This document shows positions 1-8,431 of a stretch of 39,597 bases of DNA, piece by piece; position 1 is the first letter of the stretch, and every line of letters begins with the position of its first letter. The stretch is from Bdellovibrionales bacterium (GTDB taxonomy: Bacteria; Bdellovibrionota; Bacteriovoracia; Bacteriovoracales; Bacteriovoracaceae), in NCBI GenBank assembly GCA_030638415.1, contig DAOWEO010000110.1, positions 1-39,597 of the forward strand, in the 5' to 3' direction. The notes under the pieces are model-generated. The model was given only the letters and a program-made list of their open reading frames with translations. It searched no databases and was not told the origin of the DNA. Made by a program: the position numbers and the translations under genes.

Positions 1-135
1 ACCAAGAAAAAAGTAGCTAAGAAAGTTACCAAGAAAAAAGTAGCTAAGAAAGTTACCAAGAAAAAAGTAGCTAAGAAAGTTACCAAGAAAAAAGTAGCTA
101 AGAAAGTTACCAAGAAAAAAGTAGCTAAGAAAGTA
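1..135 (+). repeat. Five tandem 27-bp repeats inside the histone-like gene
   Basis: Units lie at 1-27, 28-54, 55-81, 82-108 and 109-135. The first four are identical at every base and the fifth differs only at its last base (T to A). The array may extend beyond the window. Identity at synonymous positions points to recent expansion by slippage or recombination, so copy number may vary between strains. Confidence 0.95.
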
Positions 136-540
136 ATTGCACAAGAGCCGAAACGACTTACTCCTGAAGATGCAAAAAAGTTGTATCTTGAAAAGAAAAT
201 AGCTCAAGAACAATCAGAACGTGAAAAGCAACTAACTGAAAATGAAGCACCAGTTGTAATTCAAGTACATACTCCAGTACAAAAAGATAATAGTTCTGAA
301 GTATCAATTGATGAGTTAGAAGAGAGAGAAAGTGGCTTTTCAGATAATGCCCAAGAGGAACAAGCAGCGAAGCTATCTGATGAATACAATCCAGATGATG
401 AGCAGGATGATGATTCAAATGGTGAATATGGATATGGTTGGCCCACTCCTGACGCTTTTGATAATCCAGAAGGGAATTCGACAAAAGAAGTTATTGATGA
501 AGATGAACGTTATGCACAAGGGCTAGATAAGAAAAAATAA
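1..540 (+). CDS. Histone H1-like lysine-repeat protein with acidic C-terminus (5' end missing)
   Basis: The reading frame is open from base 1 and ends at TAA 538-540, so the start lies outside the window; 179 residues are visible. The first 45 residues are five copies of a nonapeptide, TKKKVAKKV, like the basic tails of bacterial H1-type proteins (Hc1/Hc2, AlgP). Such tails usually bind DNA or RNA. After a short linker the chain becomes strongly acidic (many D and E, roughly residues 100-150) and ends in a Lys-rich tip. The pairing of a basic repeat arm with an acidic domain suggests a nucleoid-associated or RNA-binding protein whose charge is internally balanced. This is inference; no catalytic motif is visible. 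A factor-independent terminator follows directly. Confidence 0.75.
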   Translation, partial: TKKKVAKKVTKKKVAKKVTKKKVAKKVTKKKVAKKVTKKKVAKKVIAQEPKRLTPEDAKKLYLEKKIAQEQSEREKQLTENEAPVVIQVHTPVQKDNSSEVSIDELEERESGFSDNAQEEQAAKLSDEYNPDDEQDDDSNGEYGYGWPTPDAFDNPEGNSTKEVIDEDERYAQGLDKKK

Positions 541-546
541 ATACCC

Positions 547-590
547 GCCACTCTAGTTTATATTTTATACACTAGGGTGGCTTCTCTTTT
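547..590 (+). terminator. Rho-independent terminator after the histone-like gene
   Basis: An 11-bp stem (547-557 with 571-581, one G-U pair) is followed by a pyrimidine-rich TTCTCTTTT tract. It lies 6 bases after the stop codon and separates this gene from the next operon. Confidence 0.8.
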
Positions 591-626
591 CATAGTATCA
601 ATTAGCTAGTAATTCTAGGAATAAAC

Positions 627-881
627 ATGGCCCCGACACTTGAATTTTACTACTACGATTTCTGCCCATTTTGTGTGAGAGTAAAAAAAACAATAAAAAA
701 ACTTAATATTAAAGTCACCTATTGTAATACAATGGAAGACCCAAGCTGTGAGCAAAAACTTTTTACGGATACTGGAAGAAGAACTGTTCCCTGCCTTTAC
801 ATCGACAACATTCCGATGCATGAATCCAGTGAAATAATATCTTGGCTGCAGGATAATCAAAAAAAACTTGAAAAAAAGTAA
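627..881 (+). CDS. Small glutaredoxin / GST N-terminal-like thiol protein
   Basis: 84 residues with a thioredoxin-fold pattern. The redox motif CPFC is at Cys13-Cys16 and a cis-proline segment TVPCLYIDN follows near residue 53. The C-terminal part reads M-x-E-S-x-x-I-x-x-W-L, which resembles the GST N-domain and GrxB-type proteins more than classical GrxC, where a GG-x-D element would be expected. The likely role is reduction of disulfides or glutathione adducts in the cytoplasm. An AGGA ribosome site lies upstream of the ATG. The next gene begins 14 bases downstream, so the two are probably cotranscribed. Confidence 0.8.
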   Translation: MAPTLEFYYYDFCPFCVRVKKTIKKLNIKVTYCNTMEDPSCEQKLFTDTGRRTVPCLYIDNIPMHESSEIISWLQDNQKKLEKK

Positions 882-895
882 TACTAGGAAATATT

Positions 896-2191
896 ATGGA
901 AATTAGAGATCCAGTTCATGGTTCCATTCATATTCTCGATTGTGAAAAAAAGATTTTACAAAATAAATTTTTTCAACGATTAAGAAATATTAAGCAGCTA
1001 GGTTTTTCTGAATATATATTTCCAGGTGCTACCCATACTCGTTTTTTGCACTCTATTGGAGTAATGCATGTTGGAGAGATGGCATTTAATAAATTATTTA
1101 GTCAGCAGCTAACTGATCCAGATGTATTAAAGCTTAAGGAAACTTTTAAGCTTGGATGTCTACTGCACGATATCGGCCATGCACCACTCAGTCATACTAC
1201 TGAGTCAGTAATGCCTCAACTCGAAGACCTGAATCTACCTGCCTATTATAAGAAAACACGACTAAATTTTTCCAGGCAAGCAAACCATGAAGATTACACA
1301 CTTAAAATAATCACTGATAGTAGCTTAACTAAAGATTTCATCGATGCTACCGCAGAGTTTCAGGTTGATCCATTCTGTGTTGCTGATCTTATTTTAGGCG
1401 AGACTCTTAAGCCAGATTACTTTATTCTTAATGGTATTAACTACTTTCCACTTCTCCATCAGCTAATTTCAAGTGAGATGGACTGTGACCGCATGGACTA
1501 CCTCTTACGAGATAGTTACTACTGTGGAGTTAGCTATGGAAATTATGATCTTGACTGGTTGATTGATAATTTTGAAGTATGTATAATTAAAAATAGTGCA
1601 TACCTTGGAATATCAGAACGTGCAGTTGTCACCTTTGATGACTTTCTTCTCAGCCGTTTTCATATGTTTCTAATGGTCTACTTTCACTATCGATCAGTAT
1701 GTTTAGAAAAATTACTACAGCTTTATTTCAAACACTCTAGTGATGAATACACAATTCCAGCAGATATTGACTCCTATTGTGAACATGATGACCACTACTT
1801 AATGAAAACTCTCAAAAAAAGTAAAAGTCTCTATGCACAGGCTATTATAGAAAATAAAATCCCAGAGAAAATCTATGAATCGTTTAATGATGGACAGCTA
1901 GAAAACCTAGCAAAGATTGAGACTATTTTAGATAAAAACAATATTGAATATATTAAAAGTGGCTCAACAGGTCGTCTCTCAAAATATTATGGAAGCCAGC
2001 AAGAGATCTTCAATTCTGTAATAAAAGTTGTACGAGAACAAGGCAACTCCAAAACCTTTATCGATATTAATCAAGCAACAGACCTATTTGACAAATTTTC
2101 AAAATCACACAAGGTCTCTAGGCTATACTGCCAAATTGATAAAATACCTGAAAATGTAAAAAAAGAACTCAAAAAGCATGTTAATATTTAA
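896..2191 (+). CDS. HD-domain phosphohydrolase (COG1078, dNTP triphosphohydrolase-like)
   Basis: 431 residues. The N-terminal RDPVHG motif, the region H47-x-R..H52-S-x-G, the metal-binding HDIGHA motif (His91-Asp92) and the later EMDCDRMDYLLRDS segment (around residue 200) are the signature of the YwfO/SAMHD1-like branch of HD hydrolases. Family members hydrolyse dNTPs or related nucleotides to nucleosides and triphosphate; the exact substrate cannot be read from sequence. The ATG is preceded by AGGAAATATT. It sits between a thiol protein and two envelope proteins with no terminator in between, so it is probably part of one operon reaching to 4315. Confidence 0.88.
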   Translation: MEIRDPVHGSIHILDCEKKILQNKFFQRLRNIKQLGFSEYIFPGATHTRFLHSIGVMHVGEMAFNKLFSQQLTDPDVLKLKETFKLGCLLHDIGHAPLSHTTESVMPQLEDLNLPAYYKKTRLNFSRQANHEDYTLKIITDSSLTKDFIDATAEFQVDPFCVADLILGETLKPDYFILNGINYFPLLHQLISSEMDCDRMDYLLRDSYYCGVSYGNYDLDWLIDNFEVCIIKNSAYLGISERAVVTFDDFLLSRFHMFLMVYFHYRSVCLEKLLQLYFKHSSDEYTIPADIDSYCEHDDHYLMKTLKKSKSLYAQAIIENKIPEKIYESFNDGQLENLAKIETILDKNNIEYIKSGSTGRLSKYYGSQQEIFNSVIKVVREQGNSKTFIDINQATDLFDKFSKSHKVSRLYCQIDKIPENVKKELKKHVNI

Positions 2192-2193
2192 AT

Positions 2194-2868
2194 ATGCTTA
2201 AACTATCACTCTTTTTTATTATTTTTCTCTCTTACCTCGGGCTCGCTAATAGTTTTGCTCCAAGTAATACAAATTTTCCATTATTGAAAGATTCTAACTA
2301 CTATCAGACTGCAATGAAACTACAGCCAAACGAATCATCAGTCTCTCTCATATTACAAGACCAATACCAAACAGGTGTATTTTTCAAAACCTATATTCAA
2401 AGATACCTACTCATTCGTAGCTATAAAGAAGCTAAAGTAATAACGGTTAGAACATCTAATAAGTTTTATACTGAATGCCAAAATAAAATAGGTCTATCGC
2501 TCTTTAGAATAACAGCATATCATCAAGTATCACTGACTCCACTTCCTGCAGGATTTAATTTTATAGGTAATCCGACTCTTGGAAAATGGAACAGAAGTCA
2601 TAGTGGTGACAAGAGATGGATCTTTTACGCTGCCTACCAAGATTTCTACAAAAATCACCTTCCCCAGAAATCAAAAATATATAACTTCTCTAGTTATACA
2701 AAAGTACTGCTTAATTCAACAGTAGCATCAACCTTCAAATACGGAAAAAGTAACCATGCTCAGCCAGAAATTATTCCACAAACGTTCTATACTTATTTCC
2801 AAACTGTCTTAAAGCAACAATTCCAGCTGACACTATTTAATCCTTCAAAAATGGTCAATAACTTATGA
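2194..2868 (+). CDS. Secreted protein of unknown function
   Basis: 224 residues beginning with a clear export signal (a hydrophobic core of about 20 residues ending near ANSFA). The mature part has conserved-looking Trp, Tyr and Gly residues (for example PLPAGFNFIGNPTLGKW followed by a W-F-Y-A-A-Y run) but no catalytic motif that I recognise. It starts only 2 bases after the HD hydrolase stop and its own stop overlaps the next start (ATGA at 2865-2868), so it is translationally coupled to the polytopic membrane protein downstream. A shared envelope role is likely; nothing more specific can be supported. Confidence 0.7.
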   Translation: MLKLSLFFIIFLSYLGLANSFAPSNTNFPLLKDSNYYQTAMKLQPNESSVSLILQDQYQTGVFFKTYIQRYLLIRSYKEAKVITVRTSNKFYTECQNKIGLSLFRITAYHQVSLTPLPAGFNFIGNPTLGKWNRSHSGDKRWIFYAAYQDFYKNHLPQKSKIYNFSSYTKVLLNSTVASTFKYGKSNHAQPEIIPQTFYTYFQTVLKQQFQLTLFNPSKMVNNL

Positions 2869-3779
2869 ATGAATTAATTGATAAACTAGCAATTCAATGC
2901 CTTTTTTTACTAATTATCTTTATTATAGGCTTTATATTTAATTATACTTACTCTTTTTTTTATACTGAGCAGCGCCTACTAACTCTGAAAAACTTTTATC
3001 CATCAAAAAACAGTCCTCATAGCATTCACTTTTTTTCTAGATTTTTTTCACTCCTATTTATCTTGGGTAGCATTAATATTAACATAGGTAGTAGTCTTTT
3101 ATTTAGTCTTTTGTATTTTGCTTTTATTGCCATATTATTATTTGGCCTCTTTTTAGCATCATTATATATTTTAGATAGTATTACACTTTATAATTTTGAA
3201 TTTGATGTAGAAATCTTATCAAAAAAAAATTATTCCTATGCTCTAATTTCAGCTAGTAACTCTATTGCTGTTGCATTTTTATTAAAAAACATTAGCCTTA
3301 TCTCTTTTGATTCCATTATTAATCTAATTTTTATATGGCTATTTTCAATTATGCTTATTGGCTTCTCTATTAAGCTTTTTCCATATGTTTTCAACCAAAG
3401 CCTAAATCGCCATGTTGTTCAAAAAAATCTCTCTATATCACTTACCTATATGGGATTTATCCTTGGGAATAGCCTCGCAATCACCTCATGTTTTCCAAAA
3501 ATCCAACTTTCATTAGAGTGGTATTCAATCCATATAATAACATCAGCACTACTTTTAATTATGGTAATTTCATTCATCTTCTTTGCAATGAAAAAAACAT
3601 TACGTATTAAACAAGATTATAAAGGTGACCTAATTGAGGAAACAGACGTAGAACCAGAAGTTGGCAATGGTGTATATAATGGAATTAGCTACTTCACAGC
3701 CTGCTATGTTGCAATTATAGTTATAAATCATATTCAGTTTGGAAGCTTTTACCCTGTTATAAACAGTATTCAGCAGTAG
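2865..3779 (+). CDS. Polytopic inner-membrane protein, possibly DUF350-like
   Basis: 304 residues with about seven hydrophobic segments, strongly enriched in Ile, Leu and Phe. Two segments, around residues 123-145 and 187-205, read K-N-x-S-x-x-L followed by a small-residue-rich helix (the second includes GFILGNSLAI). This resembles the duplicated pattern of DUF350 (YjfL) membrane proteins. That match is weak and is my inference. A short charged cytoplasmic-looking loop (GDLIEETDVEPEVGNG) precedes the final helix. The start overlaps the preceding stop by four bases, so the two products are probably made together. Confidence 0.65.
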   Translation: MNELIDKLAIQCLFLLIIFIIGFIFNYTYSFFYTEQRLLTLKNFYPSKNSPHSIHFFSRFFSLLFILGSININIGSSLLFSLLYFAFIAILLFGLFLASLYILDSITLYNFEFDVEILSKKNYSYALISASNSIAVAFLLKNISLISFDSIINLIFIWLFSIMLIGFSIKLFPYVFNQSLNRHVVQKNLSISLTYMGFILGNSLAITSCFPKIQLSLEWYSIHIITSALLLIMVISFIFFAMKKTLRIKQDYKGDLIEETDVEPEVGNGVYNGISYFTACYVAIIVINHIQFGSFYPVINSIQQ

Positions 3780-3805
3780 TATAATAGGCACTAGACGGAG
3801 GTCAA

Positions 3806-4315
3806 GTGGATTTAAAAGCATTTCAATTATTAGAATTTATAAATACCAGACTAACAAATATTGAACGTAAAATTTCCAACCTTGACGAGAAAGTTGAATT
3901 TTCTCTTGCTCTACAACGTAATCATTTAATTCGTATTAAAAATAATGAAAATATTGATGATAGTATAATTTTATATGGTCAGCCATATAATGATGTATCT
4001 CCTCAGCAAGCACACTTCATCTACCATGATCAGAATAAGGATTTTATTCTTCTTGACGTTACTTGCAGAGAGTTTAAAAAACCCTTTAGCTTAAAAGGAG
4101 TTTTACATATTCCATTAGAAGAACTGAAAAGTAGATATATAGAACTTGGAAGCAAGACACTACCAATTATGATTCTTTCTGAAAAAGGGCTACGCTCAAT
4201 TCAGGCATGTGAAATATTAGTGAGACGTGGCCACTATAATGTGAATAATATTTCAGGTGGATATGCTTTTTTTCCAGAAGAGAAACTTGATATTATAGAT
4301 GGTCCATCACTATGA
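3806..4315 (+). CDS. Coiled coil plus rhodanese-like domain lacking the catalytic Cys
   Basis: 169 residues starting at GTG 3806 with a good GGAGG site at 3797-3801. Residues 5-45 form a short amphipathic heptad region (INTRLTNIERKISNLDEKV). Residues 58-160 follow the rhodanese fold: LLDVTCREF, the G-V-L-H-I-P-L strand and helix, and a C-terminal ISGGYAFF. In the active-site loop, where sulfurtransferases have a nucleophilic Cys before a G-x-R-S signature, this protein has Ser125 (S-E-K-G-L-R-S). It is therefore probably a binding or sensor domain rather than a sulfurtransferase. The stop overlaps the convergent marR gene by 6 bases. Confidence 0.8.
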   Translation: MDLKAFQLLEFINTRLTNIERKISNLDEKVEFSLALQRNHLIRIKNNENIDDSIILYGQPYNDVSPQQAHFIYHDQNKDFILLDVTCREFKKPFSLKGVLHIPLEELKSRYIELGSKTLPIMILSEKGLRSIQACEILVRRGHYNVNNISGGYAFFPEEKLDIIDGPSL

Positions 4316-4741
4316 AAGCTTTGTGTGAGTTCGCCCTAAGATAGACAGAAGCCTCTCTAGCTCAACCTCACCTACCAAGTGCTTATAATGTATATCAAGC
4401 TCTTCAATAGATTGATTTAGTGCAATACGAAACTGCTGCCCATAAATAGTTAAGAAAATATTTTGCTCACGCCTGTCGGTTTTACCTTTTTCCCGTCTCA
4501 AATATCCCCTCTTTACAAGTTCATTCAAGTGGCTAGTCATTGTCTGTTTTTTCAGTCCACATCCTGCACCAATATCTTTAATAGAGACACCGTCATGGTT
4601 AGATACAAAGTTTAAAACTTCAAGAAAGCTGATTCTTAAGTCAGTAAAACCCAAGTCCTGTAATTTTTCTAACAGAGAGTTACTATAAATCTTATAGATC
4701 TTTTTTAATAAGGTACCAATTTGTGAGATTTGAAATTCCAT
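4310..4741 (-). CDS. MarR-family transcriptional regulator
   Basis: 143 residues with the MarR layout: an N-terminal dimerisation helix, a winged helix-turn-helix (SIKDIGAGCGLKKQTMTSHLNELVKRGYL, about residues 54-82), a wing with basic residues (RREKGKTDRREQ) and a C-terminal dimerisation helix. It probably binds a palindromic operator as a dimer. The ATG at 4741 has a GGTGG site. A recognisable promoter (-35 TTGCGA, 17 bases, -10 TATAGT) precedes it in the 87-base gap after rodA, so it can be expressed independently of the cell-wall operon. Its target genes are not evident. Confidence 0.88.
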   Translation of the reverse strand: MEFQISQIGTLLKKIYKIYSNSLLEKLQDLGFTDLRISFLEVLNFVSNHDGVSIKDIGAGCGLKKQTMTSHLNELVKRGYLRREKGKTDRREQNIFLTIYGQQFRIALNQSIEELDIHYKHLVGEVELERLLSILGRTHTKLS

Positions 4742-4783
4742 CTAATCCACCACTAGAATAAAGACATTTAGTATGCTTTTGAG

Positions 4784-4812
4784 ACTATATGCTAGCAATA
4801 AAAAATTCGCAA
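4784..4812 (-). promoter_or_regulatory. Probable sigma-70 promoter of the marR gene
   Basis: On the minus strand, -35 TTGCGA (4807-4812) and -10 TATAGT (4784-4789) are separated by exactly 17 bases. It lies 42 bases upstream of the marR ATG, between rodA and marR. Confidence 0.6.
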
Positions 4813-4828
4813 CTGTTTTATAACTATT

Positions 4829-5941
4829 TTAAAAAATATTTTTTGAATTACTAATTGATGTAGCAATGCCAATGCAAATCCCAAAGGTTAAGAGGCTAGA
4901 TCCTCCATAAGACATATAGGGCAGTGGAAGGCCAACAATAGGTAAAATTCCCATAACCATCCCCATATTTACAAAAGTATGCCAAAAGAAAATTGATACT
5001 AAACCAATCATGGTAATTGCTTCAAACATGCTATTAACTGATTTAGCCATCACCAGAAAGCGAAAAAAGAGAAGCCCATATAGAGAAATCAGCACAACAG
5101 ATCCAAAAAATCCGTGTTCTTCATTGAAAATTGAAAATACAAAGTCAGTATGGTTTTCTGGTAGATAATTCAGGGAGACCTGAGATGAATTCTGGAATCC
5201 CTTTCCAAAAAGTTGACCAGAGCCAATCGCAATTTTTGATTGAATAGCATTATACCCAGAACCCCTTGCATCAGCCTGCGGATTCAAGAAGGTAATTATT
5301 CTCTTTTTCTGATACTCTTTTAGCCCAAAATGGTACATTGCCGTACCGCTAATAACAGCAATTAAAGATATAAAAGCAATCGTCTTCCAACTCAACTTTC
5401 TGTAAAATGCAATTACTAAAAAAATAAGTACTAGAATCAGCCCCGTACCTAAATCTGGTTCTAAAATAATTAGGACAGTAGGAATTAGTGTGAAAATAGC
5501 AGGAATAATAAGTTCTTTAATTCCCATTACTCCTTCAGAGCAGTTCTGCTTAAACCACCTAGCTAAGCCTAAAACAAGTGCAACTTTCATAAATTCGGAC
5601 GGTTGGATTCTAATTGGCCCTAAAATAAGCCAACGCTGAGCACCCATTCCTATTTTTCCTAATAGAAGAACTAGCAAAAGTAGAAAAACAGTAAATCCAA
5701 AAATGGCGTAAGCATACCTAAAATAACTTTTTGAATTTATTAGGCTTATTACAAAAGCAACTCCCATGGCCAAGGCAAACCATCCCATCTGCACCTGGTA
5801 AATATTAACCAATCTCAAATTTCCAGAAGAGTTAGTAGCAGAATAAAGGTTGATAATACCAATAATAAAAATAGCAACACTGATTCCAATAAAAGAGAAA
5901 TCATATTTTTTTAATAATTCTAAAAATTTTTTATTCACCAT
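4829..5941 (-). CDS. rodA: RodA, SEDS-family peptidoglycan glycosyltransferase
   Basis: 370 residues, mostly membrane, with about ten helices and the SEDS signatures of RodA: the GAQRW-x-x-L-G segment (near residue 100), the IQPSEFMK segment with the invariant E and K, the large external loop with the catalytic Asp region (PENHTDFVFSIFNEE) and the C-terminal G-x-P-LPYMSYGGSS motif. RodA polymerises glycan strands from lipid II together with PBP2. The start overlaps the end of the PBP2 gene by 11 bases, so the two partners are translationally coupled. It is the last gene of the mreC-mreD-mrdA-rodA cluster. Confidence 0.97.
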   Translation of the reverse strand: MVNKKFLELLKKYDFSFIGISVAIFIIGIINLYSATNSSGNLRLVNIYQVQMGWFALAMGVAFVISLINSKSYFRYAYAIFGFTVFLLLLVLLLGKIGMGAQRWLILGPIRIQPSEFMKVALVLGLARWFKQNCSEGVMGIKELIIPAIFTLIPTVLIILEPDLGTGLILVLIFLVIAFYRKLSWKTIAFISLIAVISGTAMYHFGLKEYQKKRIITFLNPQADARGSGYNAIQSKIAIGSGQLFGKGFQNSSQVSLNYLPENHTDFVFSIFNEEHGFFGSVVLISLYGLLFFRFLVMAKSVNSMFEAITMIGLVSIFFWHTFVNMGMVMGILPIVGLPLPYMSYGGSSLLTFGICIGIATSISNSKNIF

Positions 5942-7895
5942 CTTTTGCAGCCTTCAGTGCATCAAGTTTTTTCTGCTTGGCCCATAAAAATTTTGCCCGC
6001 CGTTTCCCCAACTCAATATTTTTTTCATACTCTTCAGTATGATATTTTTGCATATACTTGGTAATTATGTCTCTTGCAACAGGAGCTGCAGCCGTAGATC
6101 CATGGCAACCATGCTCTATTACAACTGCAACTGCAATTTTGGGATCATTCGCTGGAGCAAAAGCAGCAAAAAGACCATGGTGACGTTCTTTATAGGGATG
6201 TTTCTCGCACTTAGTAAAAAGCTTCTTTGCATTCATTCCTATAACTTGACTAGTTCCTGTTTTCCCGGCCATCTCAATTCCACGCCCACGAAACCAGTAA
6301 GCAGTTCCATGTGGCTCATTTACTGCCTTATAAAGTCCTTTATGAATAATATCAAATGTTTTTGACGAGACATCTGTTATTTTGGTTCTTACTTCTGGTT
6401 CATATTTTTTTATTGTCTGTCCGTCATTATCAAAAATACTTTTTATTAACAGTGGTTTAAATAGAGTTCCTTTGTTAGCAATTGCAGCATAGGCCATCGC
6501 CAATTGTAATGGAGTCACTAGTACATATGACTGTCCAATCACACAGCTAATCGTCTCACCTTGTTGCCACACCTTTCCGTTGCGCTTTTTTTTCCACTCT
6601 TTTGTAGGTATTAAACCAGAAATCTCTCTCGGAAGATCAATCCCTGTTTTTGATGAGAACCCAAATAATTTTGCATAATGGGCCAAAACATCAATATCTA
6701 ATTTAGCTCCAATTTTATAATAATATACATCAACTGACCGCTTAATTGATTTATAAATATCTGTTTTTCCAAATCCAGATTTTTTCCAATCATGATACAC
6801 TCTTCTTCCTAACCTAAATGTAGGAGGACACATAACCTGAGTTTTATCATCTACCATACCCTCTTCTAATGCCGTAATAGCAGTAAAAAGCTTAAAGGTA
6901 GAGCCAGGAGAATAGTGCTCTTGAATAGCACGATTTCTCATAGGTCGCTTATCATTATTAACTAGAGAGTTCCAATACTTTGCAGTCAATCCCTCACTAA
7001 ACTTAGTGGGATTGTAAGCAGGCCTTGAGACCATGGCCAGAATCTCTCCTGTCTTTACATCTACCGCAACAGCACTGCCCTCTTTTCCTTCTAATGCTTT
7101 ATAGGCGACTAATTGCAAGTCTCGGTCCAGTGTAACTCGAACATTATATCCAGGTAGAGAGTCCACATTGGTAATTCCTTTGAAAAGCTCGCTATCTTCT
7201 AGGTGGCGCTTCATTCTACCGAGGGCATCAACTTCCATAAACTCATAGCCATCAACACCTCGTAAGCGTGTATCAAGCTCTTGTTCAATTCCATCTTGAC
7301 CAATAAAATCACCCAATTTGTAATTAATTTTATCTCTTTTTCGATAGCGTGGTAACTGTCTTTTAGAAATTTCAGAAATATATCCCAGAACGTGGCTACC
7401 AACTTCACCATCCAGATAGTCGCGACTGATAAAGGTTTTGACACTAACCCCTGGAAGATTAAAATTTTCTGTTTCAATAAGTGCAACTTCCACAGGGCTC
7501 AAGTTTTTTTTAATTGTAATTGGTCTAAATCTCTCTTGCCCCCATCCTTTAGAGTATCTCCTCTTAATCTCTTTTGGTGAAAGATTCAAGATTTTACCTA
7601 ACCGCTTAAATACAATAGAATGCTGCTTGAAATACTGAGGTATAATAATGGCATCCAAACGTGGAATGTTATTAACCAATAATTTATTATCTCTACTAAA
7701 TACCATTCCCCGGGGAGATTTCACAGTCTCTTTTCGCAGTTGATTTTCTAGAGAGTGACGTAAGAAAAAATTTCCTTTATAGAGCTGTAAATACCAAAGC
7801 CGCGATAAGATCAATAAGAAAGATAATATGAAGAGATTTGCAATAAGATCAACCCGACTACCATGTGCTTTAACAATTTGCTCTTCTCCAAACAC
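5931..7895 (-). CDS. mrdA: Penicillin-binding protein 2 (elongasome transpeptidase)
   Basis: 654 residues. One N-terminal membrane anchor (residues 15-38) is followed by a pedestal or dimerisation domain with R-G-x-I/V-like PRGMVFSRD, then the transpeptidase domain with SxxK (Ser332-Thr-Phe-Lys335), SxD (Ser387-Val-Asp389) and KTG (Lys545-Thr-Gly). The SxD form in place of SxN is typical of PBP2. It crosslinks peptidoglycan in the periplasm for side-wall growth, activated by MreC and partnered with RodA. The start is GTG at 7895, overlapping the mreD stop by one base, with a GGAG site seven bases ahead. The C-terminus has an extra basic helix of about 40 residues. Confidence 0.96.
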   Translation of the reverse strand: MFGEEQIVKAHGSRVDLIANLFILSFLLILSRLWYLQLYKGNFFLRHSLENQLRKETVKSPRGMVFSRDNKLLVNNIPRLDAIIIPQYFKQHSIVFKRLGKILNLSPKEIKRRYSKGWGQERFRPITIKKNLSPVEVALIETENFNLPGVSVKTFISRDYLDGEVGSHVLGYISEISKRQLPRYRKRDKINYKLGDFIGQDGIEQELDTRLRGVDGYEFMEVDALGRMKRHLEDSELFKGITNVDSLPGYNVRVTLDRDLQLVAYKALEGKEGSAVAVDVKTGEILAMVSRPAYNPTKFSEGLTAKYWNSLVNNDKRPMRNRAIQEHYSPGSTFKLFTAITALEEGMVDDKTQVMCPPTFRLGRRVYHDWKKSGFGKTDIYKSIKRSVDVYYYKIGAKLDIDVLAHYAKLFGFSSKTGIDLPREISGLIPTKEWKKKRNGKVWQQGETISCVIGQSYVLVTPLQLAMAYAAIANKGTLFKPLLIKSIFDNDGQTIKKYEPEVRTKITDVSSKTFDIIHKGLYKAVNEPHGTAYWFRGRGIEMAGKTGTSQVIGMNAKKLFTKCEKHPYKERHHGLFAAFAPANDPKIAVAVVIEHGCHGSTAAAPVARDIITKYMQKYHTEEYEKNIELGKRRAKFLWAKQKKLDALKAAKDGE

Positions 7896-8431
7896 TAAAG
7901 ATCTCCAGCAGAATTCTTAACCATTCGACCTTGCCAAATCCGAGTCAATTGCCCAAATAAAAGAGGAGCTAGTAAAGACAAAATAATAGACGCTGGTATA
8001 AAAACCCATAGTCGCTGTAGAATTATATCTAAATTATTATATCTAAAATAAATTAAAATAGAGGAGATCAGGTTCCATAAAAGTAGAAAAAACTCGGTAA
8101 CCACTATAGTAACTAAGGGAGCAGATAGATGTAAAACTCCCCTAACATACGATAAAATAATTAAAACAAATATTCCAGTTGCAGTACCAATAGCCCAACT
8201 CTCAATTGTGAATAGCGAATGGACCAACATAACAACTAAAATCATAATACTTATATAAGGTGTATCAATATTAAAGGCTAAGAAAAGTACTAAAAAAACA
8301 TGTAGAGGCAACCTAAACGATGTCAGTCCAACAATTGGAAAAAGCGTTGTCATGAAGACTTCTAAAATAATTAAAAGTAGTAGCGTAATACCCATCAACG
8401 GAAAAATATCAATAGTTTTTACCTTATTCAT
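7895..8431 (-). CDS. mreD: MreD, rod-shape membrane protein
   Basis: 178 residues with five or six hydrophobic segments, the normal size and topology of MreD. Sequence conservation in this family is poor, so position supports the call: it overlaps mreC by four bases (ATGA) and PBP2 by one. MreD associates with MreC and RodA in the inner membrane and modulates elongasome activity. The C-terminal tail (QLTRIWQGRMVKNSAGDL) is cytoplasmic-looking and basic. Confidence 0.9.
   Translation of the reverse strand: MNKVKTIDIFPLMGITLLLLIILEVFMTTLFPIVGLTSFRLPLHVFLVLFLAFNIDTPYISIMILVVMLVHSLFTIESWAIGTATGIFVLIILSYVRGVLHLSAPLVTIVVTEFFLLLWNLISSILIYFRYNNLDIILQRLWVFIPASIILSLLAPLLFGQLTRIWQGRMVKNSAGDL

Noticed and set aside
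1-135. Direct repeats as a possible CRISPR array or transposon end
   Set aside because: The units are directly adjacent with no spacers, keep the reading frame, and code for a lysine-rich tail.
158-484. Long antisense frame rich in His and Leu
   Set aside because: It is the mirror of the Gln/Asp/Glu-rich histone-like gene on the other strand and has no start signal.
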